From: Kwoniella bestiolae CBS 10118
Taxonomy: Eukaryota; Basidiomycota; Tremellomycetes; Tremellales; Cryptococcaceae
Length of the DNA stretch: 64,000 nt
Reading direction: 5' to 3'
NCBI RefSeq assembly: GCF_000512585.2
Contig: NC_089248.1
Location: forward strand, 310,001 to 374,000
In this document: positions 44,885-57,917 of the stretch, piece by piece
How positions within the stretch are numbered: the first letter of the stretch is position 1
How the letters are laid out: each line of letters starts with the position of its first letter
Position numbers and translations under genes: made by a program
The notes under the pieces: model-generated
Database searches by the model: none
Told to the model about the DNA's origin: nothing
The model's input: only the letters and a program-made list of their open reading frames with translations

Positions 44885-45388
44885 GACGAGTTTTGTGGTG
44901 GTAAGCTGACAATATTTACTTCCTGATATCTTCCTATGGTGGTATGCGTGTCCTTGCGCTGGTCTGTTCTCAGTTTTGTGATAGCCTGTCAATGCCTTTG
45001 TACGGTAGTGTGTCCTTGACTCTCTCTCGTAAAGTAAAGGGATGCAAGATTATAGCCAGCTTTTGAGATCGTAACTTGAATCTTCGGGGTGGAGGTCCGA
45101 TCATAGGGTATCATCGAACAGCGAACAACAACACGAACCGCGGAATCAAATCTTACGAGTAGGCTTACCCCAGCTTTACCCCGCGTCTTTCCTATTCCAC
45201 GTCATCACTTGAGGACACGCTTCATTAAAGATTAAAGTTGGTAGACGGAAATGGTAAATGAAGTGAATGGATGGGTGGATGGATGAATGACGTTGAGAGG
45301 TGCTCTTCATCAGGCTAAAGCTTGATCTTTCTGTCGCTCACCGATCATACATCGCAGGAAGTGCAGATCAGCGTTATCAAGCAGCAAG
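44885..45388. other. Divergent promoter region Rcf-like gene / GRP94
   Basis: 504 bases holding the UPR-like element given separately. No exon supported. Confidence 0.45.
45197..45204 (-). promoter_or_regulatory. TGACGTGG element (UPRE-like) before GRP94
   Basis: CCACGTCA on the + strand, that is TGACGTGG on the - strand, 185 bases upstream of the GRP94 ATG. This is the known core for XBP1/ATF6-type bZIP factors of the unfolded protein response. In Cryptococcus the corresponding factor is Hxl1; binding here is inference. Confidence 0.45.
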
Positions 45389-48300
45389 ATGAAGCTATCA
45401 AAGATCTTCGTCGCAGCTACGACGATCCTAGGAGGCTTCGTATCTGCTCAAGCGAACCAAGGAGCCGAGACGTTCAGGTATGAGGTAAGTATAGCTGCTT
45501 TTCGACAGATGTTCCTCGTAGGATCGAAGTGAGCTGACATACTCTCGTACGTATCTGGTACAGTCCGACATCACCAGACTCCGATCCCTAGTCATCCACT
45601 CCCTCTACTCCCACAAAGACGTATTCCTACGAGAACTACTGTCCAATGCCAACGACGCGTTAGAGAAACTACGATTAGTCTCCCTAACCGATCGATCAGT
45701 CCTCTCAGCAGGAGAAGGAAATGTCACTATTGAAGTCATTCCTAATCCCAATGAAAGTTTGTTGGAACCCAAGACTGGAAAGATTGTGATCAGAGATACC
45801 GGGATTGGGATGAGTAAAGATGAATTGACGAGGAATCTGGGTACGATAGCTAGAAGTGGGACGAATGAGTTTCTCAAGAAGGCTGAGGAGGGGCAGGGGG
45901 TCGATGGGAATTTGATTGGACAGTTTGGTGAGTCGAATCGTCATTCAACTGGCGCATCCGGTCATGGCTGATAGATTGGCTGGGGTCAGGTCTCGGTTTC
46001 TACAGTTGGTAAGCTGCAATATCAGTTCCACCAGAACAGTACCCACCGCTAACATGACATCTAGTTTCCTTGTATCACCCACCGTCCGAGTATCGTCCCT
46101 TCCTCCAGCCACTTCCTCCAACCCAGATCCTATTCAGCATACCTTTACATCTTCCTCAACAGGAGACTCGTTCGACGTATTCCCCGATCCGAGAGGAAAC
46201 ACTCTAAGAAGAGGTACGGAGATAGTATTGGAGATAGGCGAAGAGGAAGCAGAGTTCTTATCTGTTGACAAGTTGAAGTCGTTGATGTAAGTGAACTAGC
46301 TTTGTACTCGTAACCCAAGTCAACACCGCTGATACGTCCTTGAAGTGAGAAACATTCCACTTTCTCAACCACCTTCCCTATCTACATCAAAGACCGTAAA
46401 ATTACGAAAGTCCCCACTCCGCCACCCCAGTCACCTGTCGAAGACGGCGATCCTGATGAGTTTGCCGATGATCTTGACACTGATGAGACTACACCAAAGG
46501 AAAATAGTATACAAGAGGTCAAGGAGGAAAGCTGGATAAGAGTCAATGATAAAGCTCCGATCTGGATGAGGTGAGTGACGTCTCAGCTAGAAAACCTGAC
46601 ATCAGGGTTGAAGTTGACTAGACGGGCTGTAATGGCAGAGAACCTAAAGAAGTCTCCGACGAAGAGTACAAAGCATTCTACCAAGCTGTATCGAAGGATG
46701 ACCAAGGTGAACCCCTAGGATGGTCGCATTTCAAGGTAAGCTTCTCTTCGGTTTGCATCCTATGACGGATCGGACAGCTCATACCGTTTCACAGGGTGAT
46801 ACTGGCTCTGGAGTCTCGTTCCGAGCAATCATGTATATCCCTTCTTCGTTGCCTAAGGATTTTTGGTCGAAAATGACAAGCGGTATCAACAACGTCCGAC
46901 TGATGGTCAAAAGAGTGTTCATCACTGATGATTTGGGAGAGGAGTTTATGCCTCGATGGTTGAGTTACCTGAAGGTTACTGTTGATGGTGGGTATCTCAC
47001 CTTCCGTCGTTGCCTATCGTGTCTTTTGTATTTCCAGATATGAAAAAGCTGATTCACGATTTGCTTGCCAAACATAGCCGATGATCTTCCGTAAGATAGT
47101 ATTCACGTTTATGGTGAAAGGCCAAGCTTACCAATATTACCTTCCGACTATGTAGCCTCAATGTCTCCCGAGAGACTCTCCAGAACAACCGATTTCTTTC
47201 GCAACTCCAGCGTATCCTTGTGAGAAAAGCACTTGATCTATTCACGAAAGTATCGAATGATCAACCCGAGAATTATAAAGAGATTGCCAAACTATATGGT
47301 AATGCCTTAAGAATCGGGTTGATGGATAGTCCCAAGGATAAATTGAAGATTGCCAAGTTATTGAGATTCGAAAGTACCCGAAGTAATTATACTACTCTGG
47401 AGGAGGTGAGTAATGTTTATTAGAAGTACTTGTGTTATTCAATTTTTGTTTGGTTTATAGCGCAGAGGATAAGCTGACCAGTCTGATGCCGATAGTATGT
47501 GGAGAATCGAAAAGAAGGTCAGAAGCAGATGTACTACATCGCCGGTGTGGGAGAGACCGCCAGAGATTTGGCTAAATCGCCTTTCGTCGAGAAGTTGCAT
47601 GCAAGAGGGTATGAGGTGTTGTTGTTGAACTTGCCTTCTGATGAACCTATGATGGCTTCTTTGGATCAATTCATGTGAGTTGCTGCTTGACTATATATCT
47701 GTCTTACAAGAGAATGCGGAGAAGCTGATTACCTTTCGGTATCAGGGGAATGACCACACAAGACGTATCGAAGAAGGGGTTAAAATACGGTGACGAGGAT
47801 GAGAATGAAGCTGAGAAGAAAGAGTTGGAAGCTCAGAAGATCGCTTTTAGACCTTTGATCGAGTGGTTGAAGAAGGATCTCGCCGGGCAGATCAACGATG
47901 GTGAGTGCTGGCTGGATGTTCAGGTCCCGAGTGAAGCTTGAGCTGATCCTCATGCCTAGTCACGGTTACAAACCGACTTGTCACCTCTCCATGTACCATC
48001 ATTGTCGATTCCTGGGGATGGTCAGCGAACATGCAACGTATTATGTCTGCTCAGACCGACTCGCAGGATGACCCGATGTTCAACGCTATGAAGAACTTAC
48101 CTAAAGTCTTGGAGATCAACCCTAAATCACCTCTCATAGAGGGTTTACTGGAAAGAGTTTTGGATTTACCTCAAGCTGATGATGACGAGGATGAAGATAC
48201 TAAGCGAACCAGTGAAGAGGAGGAAGAGTTGAGAGAGACTGTTAGGGTACTGTTCGATACTAGTTTGGTAAGAAGTGGATTTAGCGTGGCGGATCCTACT

Positions 48301-48607
48301 ACGTGAGTTGTCTTGGACCCTTGCAAGATATTTACCCGGTACTGATATCGTATTTAATAGCTACTTTGAAAGAGTCGAGGCTCTTCTGAGAAGATCACTT
48401 GGCGTATCACTTTCCGCTAAACCCAAGATTCACATCAGACCTGCACCACCAACTGCCTCAGGCCCCATACCTGAAGATGAGGTTGACGAGGACCAGAAGA
48501 TCGAATTTGACCCGAGTGACATGGAGGGCATGATGGAGGATGCGAGTAAGTGGGCGGATTGGCAGCAGGTGAAACAGCAGATGGGCATGGAGCATGATGA
48601 GTTATAG
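45389..48607 (+). CDS. GRP94: Endoplasmic reticulum Hsp90 (endoplasmin / GRP94)
   Basis: ATP-driven chaperone of the ER lumen. The N-terminal signal sequence (MKLSKIFVAATTILGGFVSA) and C-terminal HDEL place it in the ER. The GHKL ATPase domain is complete: HKDVFLRELLSNANDALEKL, VIRDTGIGMSKDELTRNLGT, ARSGTNEFL and QFGLGFYSCFLV. After a short acidic linker, shorter than in vertebrate GRP94, the middle domain reads WIRVNDKAPIWMREPKEVS, YIPSSLPKDFW, VRLMVKRVFITDD, then DDLPLNVSRETLQNNRFL. The C-domain includes DSWGWSANMQRIMSAQ. A 19-nt exon (45990-46008) encodes the central LGFYS motif. About ten introns. Saccharomyces lacks this protein, so its retention fits a basidiomycete. It probably works with BiP on secreted and cell-wall proteins. 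Confidence 0.95.
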
Positions 48608-48747
48608 GCTGGGCAGATCGAGTCGGAAAGCTTACATCGGGATATATGAAGGTGCTAAGAGGGATAGATCACAACATTGCTAGGTAGAATACATACATAT
48701 ATGCATCGGAAAGCCAGTTCTTTCATATGGGCAGATCCAATTCTCTC

Positions 48748-49852
48748 GTTATACGTGCTCGACGCATAATGTCCTGAGGGCATCCGCTGTCTTCGTCTTC
48801 TCCTGCTTGATCAACCCCGCTGCAGCCTTAAAATTCACGTCATTTGCGTCGCCTATACCACTCGACATCAGTATGAAACATCGAAGTGGGAAAGGAGGGA
48901 ATAAACTCACCCAACAACTCAAAGATCATACTCTCACTAGTCGTCACTTTGGCACCTGCCAATTCCATCCTCCTCAAGGCTATGGCGATTTCAGGTTTGT
49001 TGCATGATGAGATCGCGTCTGATAGGACGTAGACATCCGGTTCGGATGGTAGACGGAGTAGGTCGAGGGTCGTTTGGAGTACGCATACGTGGGACTGTAG
49101 ATGAAGACATCCCGAGGGATTAGTCCTAGTATATCTAAAGAGCGATATCTGCTATGATGATCGGGTGGAGTAGATATTGCAACCTACCTCTATACCTGTT
49201 ACGATGAAGGTGTCAGATGCACCTTGATCCAGCACCGATTTCGTATCTTCATTCACCATTGAGAACTAGCATTACAATCTCAGATACATCAGCACAATCA
49301 TTATTCGTAAATAGTCATTGGTGATGCTTGACAGATGAGGCTCACTCGAGTCTTGGGATACGTGCCCAGGTGTCTTGAGGAATCTAGTAAGTTGGCGATT
49401 TCAGGTATGGTAGCGCCGAGTGCTAATTCAACTTTGACATCAGCATGGTTGATCCTCAGTCTAGCGATACAGATGGAGACTTGCCTCTGGGATTCTGCTC
49501 GGTGATCAACGTTGGGATCTGGATTCACTCGTCAGGTTCCTGGATATGTGATACAGTACAGTCTCCAGATACGTGTGATCTTACCTGCAGTATCTATCTG
49601 CCAGGTCAGCCGAGTAGCTCAAGTAGATGGATATATAGTGTACAGGCAAACAAACGTACTCTGGCCACTTCCACCATCTTACATATTGTATTTTTCATCT
49701 GATCGAAACCATAGATGGCCGATCCTAGATATCACAAAATAACTCACATCAGATAAGACACAAGAAACACGTCGAGATGAAGAGAGGCACCCACTGAATC
49801 GTTCTTGGACGTCGCATATCATCAACAGTGGTTTCCTAGGTAGAGTTGCCAT
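48748..49852 (-). CDS. Isochorismatase-family hydrolase, ISOC2-like (copy A)
   Basis: Cysteine-hydrolase fold protein close to ISOC2. Start MATLPRKPLLMICDVQERFR carries the catalytic Asp. Then come SAIYGFDQMKNTICKMVEVA, IPTLITEQNPR, HLGTYPKTRFSMV with the catalytic Lys, and GIESHVCVLQTTLDLL with the nucleophilic Cys. Next are YVLSDAISSCNKPEIAIAL and GAKVTTSESMIFELLGDA. All three catalytic residues are present; the substrate is unknown. Two splicing features matter: a 9-nt exon at 49585-49593 (reads ILQ) and an intron at 49432-49484 with a GC donor (AGAG|GCAAGT) and AG acceptor. Both are required to keep the family reading TEQNPRVELALGATIPEI. A paralog with the same intron positions lies at 61281-62515. 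Convergent with GRP94. Confidence 0.88.
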
Positions 49853-50625
49853 GGTATTGTGTTCAGTGCAATTAGACGGGGACCCAAGTTGAGAGATCTG
49901 ATAAACAAACACGGAGAAGAAAGAAAATGCAATATTTCAATGTTATCATCCTAAGTGTCATACGGTATCGTCGGTGCACGGATCACCAGAGTCATCCTGC
50001 CGGTGATCTCGGATAAACCAGCACCATATAAGCGGCGAACGGACAGCACAGTCCATATTTTTAGCCGAAACTTTCACCATGATACAGTATGAGTACGATC
50101 GCCAACCACTGCCTCAACATTCATGTATGTGTATGCTCAACAAAACCTTACTATCTTGCCATACTCGATGATGGGCTCGTCAATCTCACGATCAAACTGA
50201 ATCCCACGACGATACTAATCATCCCACACACCAGCCACAACGCCTAACACACAGACACAGCGCGTTTCTTAAGCCTTCCTCTTTTCTCGTGGTCTCCTTT
50301 CATTCGGTCTACTCATCCCAGATCCTTTATAGCGAGTCATCGTACACCATGAACACCACAAAGAAGGACAAATTTACCTCTTTTGATCAGATGCTCCGGC
50401 TCTTCCTTCGAGGCGAGATGAGCTCCGTCAGTATGAGCTGGTAAACATCGACTCGAAATGAGATATAAGCATCGCGATGCTGGGCTTGTACTTCGTTGCT
50501 TTGTAAAAAAAGAATTTCCATTTCGGAATAAAAAGATACTGTATGACCCTCGATCTTTATTACTCACCTATCAGCCAATAAACACTTACTCTACATCAAC
50601 GACTTCAACACACGCGATACCCAAA
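49853..50625. other. Divergent promoter region ISOC2-like copy A / ABC transporter
   Basis: About 770 bases. The frame of the transporter is open upstream of the chosen ATG at 50626, but the upstream residues (from 50458) do not look like a membrane N-terminus. No separate gene supported. Confidence 0.4.
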
Positions 50626-53600
50626 ATGGGTCTATCCTCCGTACCCTGGTCAAAAGTGGTCGATATCACATGTATCTTCATACTCCTTCTTACCCTGCTG
50701 TTCTCCCTTATCGCTCTTCTGCTTACAAGATACACAAACATCAGACAAGGCAGGATCAAATTACCTGACCAATCGTCCGGTCCGGGATATCAAACGAAGA
50801 AAGATGAATTGAATGCGAAAATACGTGAACAAGTTCCCAAAGATCTGGCTGAGGACGGTGAGCCCGTCGAGGTAGCCGCTTTTTGGAAGAAGGTTGGTCG
50901 CATCTGTTTGTTTTCATAGCCACAGGGCGCTGATCGACTTTATTGGCAGGTGCTGTTCCCAAAATCCTTGCTCTTACTCGCGACGCTCGCCATCATTGGC
51001 TTCCAAATTTACACTGCCATCAAACATAACCCCGCTCTCACTGATCATCTCGAACTCACCCGGTTTATCGTAGAAGGCATCGTATCCATCTATCTCCTAT
51101 GTCTGACTTCCGCTTACCTACTAACCAAGAACCTATCGACTCACAAATCACTCACATTTCACATCTTCAACATTTCAAGCTTCATGATCTTCCATCTTTA
51201 CTTCCAGACTATCGGGAGATACCTCTTCCCCAAAGAAGCAGTATCCATTCATTGGACCCGGTATGCCTTGCTTGGAGGATATCTGTTACAAATAACGCTA
51301 TGTGGTAATATACTTACAAGTCCCAATCTATATGTCGACTTATCATCCATGTACTCCAGACCGGTTACCAACCTTCTGAAGGACGATCCGTCAATTGAGT
51401 TGCATCAACATCAGTCTGGTAATGTGATTGAACAAGAGACAACTACGATCTTCAGTCAGCTACTGTTTGGCTTTGTATTTCCAATGATCATAAAGACTTC
51501 TCGACAGGATCAAGTGGATATCACCGATCTACCTGCCTGTGGGAGAGATCTACGAACTCAGAATATCTATCATCAGACTATGTCCGAGTCAACTTCTTCA
51601 GCCGACACAGGGAATGAGGTGAGATGGCAGAGACACAAGACTTGGTCATTGCTGTATACTGTCTGGTGGCCTCAACGCGCCACTGTGATCAGAGGTACGT
51701 TCCGGTCGTTGTCTTCTCACTCCTGCATTATCAAGGGGATGTGGATGTCCCGTGCTGACAAACCGTCTGACCCACCTAGCATTCACCTACTCCATCCTTC
51801 TATGCCCACTATGGTATATCCCTCATGTGTGTCTCCAACAGATACTAGCTATTCTGGATGATTCGACTTCATCCAGAAAAGCAGCTATCGCCTTCGCATC
51901 GTTAATGGTAATCACCACTTTCGGCAGCAAGTTGATAATTATGAGACAGTATAACCTGTGCGTTGATCCCGCTCACCGATAAAGCAGGTATAAGAGGTAG
52001 TCCAATGCTGATTTTTTCCTTCTTGTCAACGCTATACAGGCAAACGGCCTATGGTGGACCGAGGATCAACTCTCATACTTCTTTTTTGCTGTTTCAGTAA
52101 GAGCATCCCCTTTCACGGATTTCAACCTCACAAACAATCACTAATTTTTGTACATGCGCGCTCACAATAGGAAAGTTCTCACTCGAAACTTGTTCGCTGC
52201 AAGTGAGAAACAAGGTGGAGAGAAAGTAGTGCAATCCAAAGCTGATATCCTGAATTTGATCTCTTCCGATGCAACGAGTGTTCAGAGAATAGGATGGACA
52301 GGAAGTGAGCTTTTCAGGGCTGTGCTGGAGCTGGGTCTGGGTTGCGCATATATCTGGGTATTACTGGGTGAGATCCTTATTCTCAACCAAAATTGATTTG
52401 TTCCTCCTTGGAGGGCTAACGATGGATATCGGTTTTACAGGTCCCTCCGGAATGTGGGGCTTCGCCACGTTAATATTTACCTGTCCACCAGCGTACTTCT
52501 TGACGAAATGGGAATACCAAGTCTTTGAGAAACGTCTAGCTATAAGAGATGAGAGGGTGTCGCTCATGCAGGAAGCGATTCAAGCGATATCAATGATCAA
52601 GATGATGGCTACTGAGAAGTTCTGGTTCAAGAGGATTAGTAGTGTTAGGAAAAGGGAGTTTGATAAAATGATTTTGGCTCAGGTTATAGGTTACTTTTCG
52701 AGTTTATTATAGTAAGTTACAATATCTTTGATTTCGTCCTCCTTCCTTCCAATTCAAACACGAAGCGGTTTTGGCTAATGCTCTGAGATATGGTAGTACC
52801 GCCGCACCAGTCATCCTGGTCATTGTGTCTTTCGCCCATTACACCCTTATCGCTAAGAAGGAACTTACCGCGACTATTGCGTTTGTAAGTTGTTTCTGCT
52901 TTATAAGAGGCATAAACTGACGGATATGGTTTCTTCCATTACTACTCAGACATCGATCGCTGTGTTTGATGGTAAGTAGCGAATTGCCCAGAAATACAAT
53001 CCCAAGTGCTGATGATATTACTCAAATGTGCAGAACTGCGAGTCGCCCTCTTCAACCTCCCGGCAACCATCGCTGAGCTCCTGCAAGATATCCTAGGAGC
53101 CAAGCGAATCGCCACTTTCCTAAGTACCACCGATGTCCAGTACCTCTCCCAACCAGCCAGTGAAGATTTCACCAACAACGACGAAGCATTATACGTCAAA
53201 GGTACAGTCGCATGGGATGTACCTAAACCATACACCTCGGACTCGACTCCTTCGCCCAACGAGAACACTACCGCTGGCACTTCCACTCCCTCAGATAATA
53301 ACGTGGGATTCAGGCTTCAAGATCTGGACGTCAAATTCCCGAGAGGGCAATTCACACTGGTCGCTGGGAAGTTTGGCTCGGGAAAATCATTGCTTCTTCT
53401 TGCGCTTATGGGAGAAGCGAGGTTGATCGAAGGTAAAATCTCGTATACCGTCTCTCCAGTTATGGGCCTAAAAGAGCTAGACGGGAAAGACTGGAGTCTG
53501 ATCAAGGGCGCTGTAGCATATGTACCTCAGGTGAGCGAAAGCTAATGCAGCCTAGATGTATTGTAGCCAACGTACTGACATCTGATTTTGCTTTAGACAC

Positions 53601-56600
53601 CTTGGTTGCTCAGTCAAAGCATTCGGTAGATTGTTCAGATACGTCGCAATGTCGTTTGAATACTGACCCTTGAATCCAATCGCAGTGACAACATCCTCTT
53701 TGGTCTACCACTTGATTTCGAAAGGTACCGAGCGGTGTGCTTCGCTACTGGACTGATGCCTGATCTAGAGCTACTTGAGGATGCTGATCTCACAGAGATT
53801 GGGGAAAGGTGAGTTGCATCAGGTTGATAGCTGAGCATCATCTAACGGATTCCATTCTAACGAGATATACTGTATTGCAGAGGCAAGATCCTATCAGGCG
53901 GTCAAAAGGCCAGAGGTAAGTCACTGCCCTTCTCAGGTACAAGGACAAGCTTACCTGGACTCCGCATACAGTCAGTCTCGCCCGAGCCGTCTACTCTCGC
54001 GCCTCCACCCTTCTCCTCGACGACGTGATCTCCGCGGTAGACGCCCAAACTTCCAAACACATTGTTCAACACTGTTTCAAGTCCCCCTTACTAGCCGGTC
54101 GAACAATCATAATTGCCTCTCACGCGATCGAAGCCCTAGCCCCCTTGGCCGATCACTCGGTCTACCTTGAAGACGGACGATGCATGTTCAACGGTACAGG
54201 TCGAGAATTACTGGACAGCGAATACATGTCTCATCTCAGGACTGAGTCGAGGATGCCCAGTAGGAGGCCCTCGAGAATGCCAAGTATGGTTAATCTCTCT
54301 GACCAAGGTGAATCCGCCTCGACATTGGAATTAGCACAGGAAGTGGCCAAGAAGGTCGAGAAGAATGAAGTTTCCGAGAAATCAAGGGAACAAGCTGAAA
54401 AGTTTGAAATTCGAATGGCCATCCCCAAAACACCTCGTCAACTGATATTGGAGGAGGAGCGAGTTACGGGTACGGTAGATATAAGACATTGGTATAACCT
54501 CTTAGCGCTCAATGGCGGAGGGGTTTATTGGACGGTTGTGATTGTCTTGATGTTTGTTACGACTTTGACACCTGTAGCTGAACGAACGGTCTTGTCGTGA
54601 GTTGTTGCGCATCTCGGTTTGTTTTGGGCTGGTTTACGCTGATGACGATGGAATAGACTGTGGACCGGTACCGAGGATGGTGGCAAGACAGCTAAGGAAC
54701 ACAGCGTTACTTTCTGGGTATCACTCTATGCCATCGTGAGTGAACATTTGTTACACCTGCTTACCTTCGCATGCGCTGAGTCTTGAATCCGATATGTACG
54801 CAGCTATCCCTCGCCCGAGTCATCTTTGGTATCGTATTCCAATGCTTCAGGTTCTTCGGAGGCATGCGGGCAATGAGGCTTGTAAGTTCCGTGGCCTGTA
54901 TACGATTAAGCATTGATAAACTGATGACACGGCTGGATATGCACAGATCCACGGCCAAATGCTCGAATCCATGTTACGATCCAAGATGATCTTCTTCACC
55001 AAAACCAGAGCAGGTTCCATCGTCCAGAGATTTGGTAAAGACCTGGTCAGTCCGACCCGAATTCCTCGTGCTGCCAATGATAGCTGAATCTATCTTCCTG
55101 CAGAACGACATGCTCGATTGTTCCGAACTTTTAGGCGAATTCGCCCAGGGCGGTATGAACGGTAAGTGTCTAATCCATCTCATTCCGTGACTCCCAACTG
55201 ACTGAGTTCTCTGCATTGAACAGTGACGATCAGTCTGTTGTCAGTATCAATATATGGTGGTTGGGCTTTCGCATTCATCGCTATTGCCTGTATCATAGCT
55301 TCTTGGGGACCTGTGAGTATCCGACTCCCTCTAAGAAGTTGGATTCACGTTTGACCGGATTGCTATCTTTTAGGCACGATGGTACAGAGCTTCTTCGAGA
55401 CAGATCAGGAGATTACAAGCCATCATCCCCGGACCGATCAATGCTATCTACGGCGAGACTGTGGCTGGTACTTCTGTGGTCAGAGCTTTCGGCGCTCAGT
55501 CGGTCTTCATTGATGGTGTGTCTTTAGCCCAACCTGGCTTTATGGTATAGCAGAGCTGACGCGTCGATCCGATACATAGATCTGTTGAGATGGACTAACA
55601 TGAAACTCACTGCGATGGTTTGGACAGTCGCTATTGCCCGATGGCTGTATCGTACGTAGCCCCTTCGATACTTTCTGCAAACCCACTGATGATCGTGCTA
55701 CTTTATATTCAAACAGTCAGCTTGCAAGTCTTCGACACCCTTCTCCGGATCACCGCCCTATCCCTCCTTTTATCGCGATCAACCACAACAGGCGCAACGG
55801 CAGGTTTCGTCCTAACCTTCGTAGGAACCGTATCAAACAATCTCAATTGGATGTTAATCCAAACGCGAAACTTCGAATGGAAGGGCGTAAGTCTCGAGAG
55901 AGCATCCGAATACCGTACGCTCGAGAGAGAAGATGGCCCTGCACTAGAAGCGGACGATGCTAGTATCCCAGAATGGGATCAGGATGAAGATGCCTCTGAC
56001 GCTAACGGGGATGAATCCGGTTTGGAGCTGGGTGGATGGCCCGAACATGGTGCTTTGGATGTCAAAGATCTCTGTGTGAGGTATGGACCGGATATGCCAG
56101 AGATCTTACATGATGTTTCGTTTGATGTGGCTGGTGGTCAACGGGTGGGTATCGTAGGTGCTACCGGTGGTGGGAAATCGACTTTGGCGAAGGCTTTCTT
56201 CTCTTTCGTGGATATTACCGAAGGGAAGATCGAGATTGATGGGAAGGGTGAGTGGGAATTTCTTCGACCCACATTATTAGTTCAGCCAGCTTCAGTGTAC
56301 AGTATAGCCATTACTTTAATGCTGAAGGAGCCAATGAGCTTGTGCTTACCTTTGAACTACGAGTATAGACATCTCCAAAATCCCACTAGGTCAGGTCCGT
56401 TCCAAACTAGGTATAATCGCACAAGATCCCATCCTCTTATCCGGTTCTTTGCGTCTTAACCTCGACATCGAAGGAAGGTACTCTGACGAACAACTGTACG
56501 ACGCCTTGCACCAAGTCCAGTTGTTGAAAAAGTCCGATTCGCCTTCATCTTCTGCTTCTTCCGTCCATGAGGGATCTGGGACTGCCGTGGAAAATACCAG

Positions 56601-57209
56601 TGGTAATGGGAATGGTAATGGCGGTCAACAGCAGGATAATATCTTCAAGAATTTGGATTATGAGATCAAGGGTGGCGGTGAGAAGTGAGTTTAGTACTTC
56701 TTCTCTGTACTGGGTAAACGTCAACATAGCTTACTAAGCCATGAACTCTACTTCACAGCCTCTCAGCAGGCCAAAAACAACTTGTCGTCCTCGCCCGAGC
56801 ACTACTCAAGAAACATCGAGTCCTAATCCTAGATGAGGCTACCGCGTCGATCGATTCAGCTACCGACGCAGAGATCAGCCGAGTAGTTCATGAGGAATTC
56901 ACAGACGCCACCGTCCTGATCATCGCTCATCGTCTTAGGGTGAGTCCAAATACCTGCGTCCCCCTGATTCCCGACTCGTACTGATGCAATTCTGCATACC
57001 AGACCATCATGCCGTGTTCCAAGATCCTAGTGATGGACAAAGGTCAACTGATCCAGCAAGGTGCGCCTACCGAACTGATCCACCAAGAAGGCAAATTCAA
57101 GGAGCTGTGCATGGCTGCTGGATTGGAGGAGTACGAACATCTCGTCCATTTGGCGAATAATCATACGACCGGGTGGAGTGTGCAGGATGGGAAGTTGATC
57201 GACCTTTAG
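50626..57209 (+). CDS. ABCC-type (MRP) ABC transporter, full-length
   Basis: Full transporter of roughly 1,450 aa with many introns. It starts MGLSSVPWSKVVDITCIF, a first membrane helix, followed by an extra N-terminal membrane block as in MRPs. TMD1 contains SDATSVQRIGWTG and RDERVSLMQEAIQAISMIKM. NBD1: Walker A AGKFGSGKS, Q-loop YVPQTPWLLSQSI, signature LSGGQKARVSLARAVY, Walker B with Asp instead of Glu (LLLDDVISAVD). A Ser/Arg-rich linker precedes TMD2. NBD2: Walker A GATGGGKST, Q-loop IIAQDPILLSGSL, signature LSAGQKQLVVLARAL, Walker B VLILDEATASID and H-loop IIAHRL. NBD1 is thus probably the non-hydrolysing site, usual for ABCC. An insert of about 40 residues with a Gly-Asn repeat separates Q-loop and signature in NBD2. 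It probably exports conjugates or drugs into the vacuole or out of the cell (Ybt1/Ycf1 class); substrate unknown. A 22-nt exon lies at 52950-52971. Confidence 0.93.
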
Positions 57210-57917
57210 ACCAAGATGAGACTGAATGAAGAGATTTACGCAAAAAGGACAAAAACACAGACAAATACGAATACAAAAAAAGTCGCCTTATATCATTCTG
57301 ACAGTATCTCATTTCACCCTCCCTAATTTTTTCACAACTCCCCAAGCACAGGCTTTAGTATGTTAATCAAGCATTAGTATTTATGTTACATGCATGTAGT
57401 TGTTGTATATACGTCAATACCAAGGCAATTTTGGCCATCAAATACGATTGCGTAGGTCCATTTGAAAATGTCAAGAGCGGAACGAGCCCATCTCATCGTG
57501 TTTACCTCCACCCAGCACGAGGCATCGTCCTCGAATGGGTGAAAGATATTGATAGACGGGTCAGAAATGCTCTTCTGTCGATATTCCGCGGGTATGCAAA
57601 GTCCACTTCGTCCTGAGATTCTCCTTGTCCGACCTCATATTCCATAGTAGAATAGAGGACGGAGTATAGTGGAAGGGACGAAGGGATTATTTGATCTAGG
57701 TCATGAATGACTTGCAACCCCGGTGGTGTAGATGTAGATGTGAAGGAACGGAATACGAGGGATGGACAATCAGATCGACAAGTCAGAATTCCCAACAAAG
57801 CATATTTTGACCCCTAGTCTATCCTTGATTCTACAATCGTCAGTCAGTCAATGGAGAGAACATCAGTACCATCACAAAATACAACAGGTTACATTTTATT
57901 CGTTATTTATCGTTAAT
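57210..57917. other. Convergent intergenic region ABC transporter / PAXBP1
   Basis: About 700 bases between two 3' ends. An A-rich run follows the transporter stop at about 57241-57280. No gene supported. Confidence 0.45.

Noticed and set aside
50458..50625. N-terminal extension of the ABC transporter from 50458
   Set aside because: Extra residues are charged and unlike the membrane N-terminus; MGLSSVPWSK at 50626 directly precedes the first hydrophobic helix.
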